Assembly (NCBI RefSeq): GCF_016805305.1
Contig: NZ_JAERQN010000002.1
Span: 496,001-560,000 of the forward strand
Source of the DNA: Falsiroseomonas ponticola
Lineage (GTDB): Bacteria; Pseudomonadota; Alphaproteobacteria; Acetobacterales; Acetobacteraceae
DNA length: 64,000 bases
Reading direction: 5' to 3'
Shown here: positions 61,191 to 64,000 of the stretch, one piece after another
How the letters are laid out: each line of letters begins with the position of its first letter
How positions within the stretch are numbered: the stretch's first letter is position 1
The notes under the pieces: generated by a model
Told to the model about the DNA's origin: nothing
Database searches by the model: none
What the model saw: only the letters and a program-made list of their open reading frames with translations
Program-made: the position numbers and the translations under genes

Positions 61191-62620
61191 GTCACGGGCT
61201 GGGTGAAGAGGAAGAGCACAGGCGCCTCCTCGCACATGCGCTGCGTCGCCTGGGCGTACAGCGTGCGGCGGCGGTTCGCATCCGTCGTCTGCCGCGCCTG
61301 GCGCAGCAGCGCGGTGAAGGGCTCGTCGTTCCAGTAGGCATAGGGGCTGCCGCTTTCGAACAGCGCCAGCAGCCCATCCGCATCCAGCGTCGGCCAGGCC
61401 TGCGAGAGATAGGCCATCTGCCCCATGGTCGGCGCGCGGAGATACTTGTTCATCCAGGCGCCGAATTCCATTTCGACGATCCGCGTGCGCACGCCGACCT
61501 CTTCCAGCTGCGCCGCCACCGCCTGGGTGACTTCCTGCGCCAGCAGATAGGGGCCGACCGGCACCTCGAACTCGATGGTCAGCTGCCCCGGGCGCACGCC
61601 CGCTTCCTGCAGCAGGCGCCGCGCGCGGGCCGGATCATAGGTCGGCGCGCGCAGCGATTCATTGTAGCCGAAATAGGCGGGGGTCAGGACCTGGCAGGTG
61701 GAGACGCTGCCGATGCCGTTCCAGATCGCGTCCCGGATCGCCTCCCGGTCCACCGCCGCGTTCAGCGCCTGGCGCAGCGGGCGGCTGTCCCGGAAGGGCG
61801 GCGTCAGCAGATTGTACTTCACGAAGACGCTGCGGATGGAATCGACATGGCCGGACCGCGCGCGGCCGGACTGGTCGATGCGCCGCATCTCGCTCGGCGG
61901 CACGCCGGTGATGAGATCGACCTCGCCCGCCATCAGCGCGGCGATGCGGGCGCCGGCCTCCGGGATCACGCGGAAGGTGACGTTGTCGAAGGCCGGGCGA
62001 TCGCCCGTCCAGCCCGCGCGCGCCTGCAGCACCGCGCGGTCACCGCTGGTGAATTGCCGCAGCTCATAGGGGCCGGCGCCGACAGCGGCATTGGCCGGGT
62101 TGTTCGATTGCGTCCAGCGCGGCGGCAGCAGGAAGAAGGTGGAGAGCTGATCGGCCAGCGCGGGGTAGGGGCTGCGCGTCTTCACCTCGATCTCGGTCGG
62201 CGAGATGACGGAAACCTCCGACACCAGCGCGAACCAGGGCCGCACCCGCGCATTGTTGGCGGGGTTCATCACCCGCTCGAAATTCCACTTCACCGCCTCC
62301 GCGTCCAGCGCCTCCCCGTTGGAGAAGGTGACGCCGGATCGCAGCGTGAAGCGCCAGGTGGTGTCATCCACCGCGCGCCAGGCCGTGGCGAGCTGCGGCT
62401 GCAGCTTCATGTCCGGGCCGCGCACCAGCAGCGCCAGGTGGATATGGCTGATGACCGAGAGGTCGGTGCCGATCGTCGTCGTGTTGTGCGGATCAAGCGT
62501 GTTCACGTTGGTGGACAGCGCGATGGTCAGGTTGCGCGGCTGCGCCAGCGCCTGGCCCGTAAGACCCGTGGCCAGCAGCGCTGCCAGCGCCGCGCGCCGC
62601 GCGAAGGGGATGCTTCTCAT
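61112..62620 (-). CDS. ABC transporter substrate-binding protein, family 5 (orphan)
   Basis: A 502-residue periplasmic receptor of the peptide/nickel class. The signal peptide ends near GQALAQP. Family landmarks: LSTNVNTLDPHNTTTIG, LATAWRAVDDTTWRFTLRSG, VGAGPYELRQF and SRPLRQALNAAVDREAIRD. No permease or ATPase genes are in view on this side; they may lie elsewhere. It is coupled to the upstream alpha/beta-hydrolase gene by ATGA and overlaps the convergent TPR gene by 79 bases. Confidence 0.92.
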   Translation of the reverse strand: MRSIPFARRAALAALLATGLTGQALAQPRNLTIALSTNVNTLDPHNTTTIGTDLSVISHIHLALLVRGPDMKLQPQLATAWRAVDDTTWRFTLRSGVTFSNGEALDAEAVKWNFERVMNPANNARVRPWFALVSEVSVISPTEIEVKTRSPYPALADQLSTFFLLPPRWTQSNNPANAAVGAGPYELRQFTSGDRAVLQARAGWTGDRPAFDNVTFRVIPEAGARIAALMAGEVDLITGVPPSEMRRIDQSGRARSGHVDSIRSVFVKYNLLTPPFRDSRPLRQALNAAVDREAIRDAIWNGIGSVSTCQVLTPAYFGYNESLRAPTYDPARARRLLQEAGVRPGQLTIEFEVPVGPYLLAQEVTQAVAAQLEEVGVRTRIVEMEFGAWMNKYLRAPTMGQMAYLSQAWPTLDADGLLALFESGSPYAYWNDEPFTALLRQARQTTDANRRRTLYAQATQRMCEEAPVLFLFTQPVTYATSNRVTWQARGDDWVRAGDIAPR

Positions 62621-63465
62621 GCCTGCCTCTCCTCATGCTCCGCCAGGAAGCGCCGGATGCGCGCCAGCACCGCGTCCCGCGCCTCCACATGCACCGAATG
62701 ATTGGCGCCCTCGACCATGAACAGCTCGGCCTTCGGCACCGCTTCCGCGATCAGCCTGGACTGGGATGGCGGACATATCCAGTCCGCCGCGCCGCAGACG
62801 ACCAGGGTGGGAATGGTGATCTCCGGGAGCCGGGGGCGCAGGTCGTAATCCTTCTCCGCGAAGAGGTCGTTATGCGTCTTCGCGTGGAAGGACATGGTCC
62901 GCGTGCGCTCCATGGAGGCATCGGGATCGAATCGCTCGTAGTGGAGCGGCTGCAGCGCCGCCCAGATCAGCCGCAGTTCCGTATCGTCCACCACCTGGTC
63001 GGAGAACATCTTCTCCACCATGCGGACGGAGGCGCTGGTCGCCTTGTGCAGCCGCGCCTTGATGTTCTCCACCGCCTCGGCCTCGTGATGGTGGCTCGGC
63101 GCCGTGCCGCGCAGGATCAGGTGCGTGGCGCTGCCGGGGTGGCGCAGAGCGTGCGTCAGCGCGATCATGCCGCCGAAGCTGCCGCCCTGGATGATGCAGG
63201 GCGCGCCGACCAGCGTTGCGCGCAGCTCCTCCAGGTCATCCGCCAGGCGGTCGAAGGTGAAGGGCGGCGTCAGGGAGGATTGCCCGCAGCCGCGCTGGTC
63301 ATAGGCGATGACGCGGTATTCGTCGCTGAGCGGGCGATAGGCCGCCATCTCCCCCGCATGGTCGCCGATGCCGCGGCCGCCATGCACCAGGATGATGGTG
63401 CCGCGCTTCGCCTCGCCGATATCCTCGACGAGAAGTTCCGCGCCGGCGATGGGGACGCGCTTCAT
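62617..63465 (-). CDS. Alpha/beta hydrolase (proline iminopeptidase-like)
   Basis: A 282-residue hydrolase with the canonical nucleophile elbow GGSFGG (Ser), the oxyanion-side HGGRGIGDH, YDQRGCGQSS as in prolyl iminopeptidases, an acid-region Asp in CGAADWICPP and the catalytic His in GANHSVHVEA. It contrasts with the two His/Asn-elbow proteins in this window. Coupled by ATGA to both neighbours. The order URO-D-like, hydrolase, solute receptor suggests uptake and hydrolysis of a small amide or ester. Confidence 0.91.
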   Translation of the reverse strand: MKRVPIAGAELLVEDIGEAKRGTIILVHGGRGIGDHAGEMAAYRPLSDEYRVIAYDQRGCGQSSLTPPFTFDRLADDLEELRATLVGAPCIIQGGSFGGMIALTHALRHPGSATHLILRGTAPSHHHEAEAVENIKARLHKATSASVRMVEKMFSDQVVDDTELRLIWAALQPLHYERFDPDASMERTRTMSFHAKTHNDLFAEKDYDLRPRLPEITIPTLVVCGAADWICPPSQSRLIAEAVPKAELFMVEGANHSVHVEARDAVLARIRRFLAEHEERQA

Positions 63466-64000
63466 GCCTCCCCCCGGATGCGCGCGCCGATCCGCGCCAG
63501 CAGCGCGGTATCGACGGGGTGCCGGATGACGCAGCCCGGGGAGATCAGCACGCCATCCCCGCTGGCGCGGATCGCGGCCAGGTCGTCCTCGATGGCGTTC
63601 ATGTCGCCCTGGGTGATCGGCGTGCGCCGCAGCCCGCCCAGGATCGGCTTGCGCCCGCCCGCTGCGCGGTACTGCGCGATGGAGGGCGCGGTCTCCCCGA
63701 TATGCCAGTTCAGCACGGGCACGGGGAGGTCGCTGAGCAGGTCGAAGAGGATGTCGTCGCCATGCATGTGCACGGCGTTGAACCAACCCGCCTTGGCCCC
63801 TTCCAGTGCCGCCAGGTCATGCGCCAGGAAGTCGCGGCGATAGGCGGCGTCGCCGACCGCGCTGGTCGCGTCCTGCACCGCGAAGAAGACGCCGGCGCAG
63901 CCCAGCGCGATGGCGGCGCGGCTGAAGGCGGCGGTGGTTTCCGCCATCTCCGCCATGGCCGCCTGCACCAGCGCGGGATGGTCGCGCAGATGCGTGGCGA
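63462..64000 (-). CDS. Uroporphyrinogen decarboxylase (URO-D) family protein (partial)
   Basis: The C-terminal 178 codons of a URO-D-fold TIM-barrel protein; the 5' end lies beyond the window. Visible segments are GCAGVFFAVQDATS, HMHGDDILFDLLSDLPVPVLNWH and DGVLISPGCVIRHPV, which match the corepressor or methyltransferase-like subgroup of URO-D proteins rather than haem enzymes. Apparent internal GTG/ATG codons are not the start, because homologous-looking sequence continues to the window edge. Coupled to the hydrolase gene by ATGA. Confidence 0.85.
   Translation of the reverse strand, partial: ATHLRDHPALVQAAMAEMAETTAAFSRAAIALGCAGVFFAVQDATSAVGDAAYRRDFLAHDLAALEGAKAGWFNAVHMHGDDILFDLLSDLPVPVLNWHIGETAPSIAQYRAAGGRKPILGGLRRTPITQGDMNAIEDDLAAIRASGDGVLISPGCVIRHPVDTALLARIGARIRGEA

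Overview
The window is strongly GC-rich, densely packed bacterial chromosome. Third codon positions are dominated by G and C, and most genes within an operon overlap by 1-4 bases (ATGA, GTGA or TGATG). There is no rRNA, tRNA, insertion sequence, phage gene or CRISPR array that I can recognise. The ftsEX order, MJ0042-type zinc-ribbon protein, Bug (TTT) solute receptors, isoquinoline-oxidoreductase-like genes and Sox genes suggest an alphaproteobacterium, most likely Acetobacteraceae (Roseomonas-like). That assignment is inference.

Layout. 1-4313: housekeeping genes, with ftsX-ftsE and a MaoC-LOG-ribF operon around a zinc-ribbon membrane protein. 4444-8132: M20 peptidase, a 24-bp tandem repeat, ynfA (apparently with a CTG start), an SDR and a TTC38-like TPR protein. 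8258-14350: one operon for a 2Fe-2S/molybdopterin hydroxylase pair, a small cytochrome c, FccB/SoxF and SoxXYZA, without soxB or soxCD. 14340-16808: an acyl-CoA ligase divergent from a cupin protein. 16886-29581: a tightly coupled 11-gene operon with a complete peptide-type ABC transporter, an amidohydrolase, an FAD oxidase, a double alpha/beta-hydrolase, an acyl-CoA ligase, a Bug receptor and a second alpha/beta-hydrolase. 29582-33377: GntR regulator, a second amidohydrolase, cyclic amidohydrolase and isochorismatase-like hydrolase. 33488-40893: minus-strand sugar-type ABC transporter with aldolase, two SDRs and a TIM-barrel epimerase.

41041-50330 is the most unusual part. An IclR regulator faces a minus-strand operon of AcoX-like ATP-NAD kinase, divergent GcvPA-like and GcvPB-like subunits and a DAO-type flavoenzyme. 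An FMO-like enzyme, a DsbA/HCCA-isomerase-like protein and an M19-like protein are transcribed away from the kinase. The same palindrome, GTTCGC-N3-GCGAAC, lies over the IclR promoter and in the kinase/FMO divergent promoter region, so the block looks like one regulon. The P-protein-like subunits depart from canonical glycine decarboxylase signatures, and no gcvT or gcvH is nearby.

50327-64000 holds an acyl-CoA ligase divergent from an enoyl-CoA hydratase/SDR pair, then an IclR-controlled operon (four-carbon acid-sugar kinase, PdxA2-like dehydrogenase, Fe-alcohol dehydrogenase, sialidase-like protein, Bug receptor), a second TTC38-like protein, and a minus-strand group of URO-D-like protein, alpha/beta-hydrolase and family-5 solute-binding protein. 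Overall the region is a set of scavenging and catabolic modules, each pairing uptake receptors with short degradative pathways and a local regulator. All seven convergent gene pairs abut or overlap at their stops. No gene-free stretch exceeds 300 bases.
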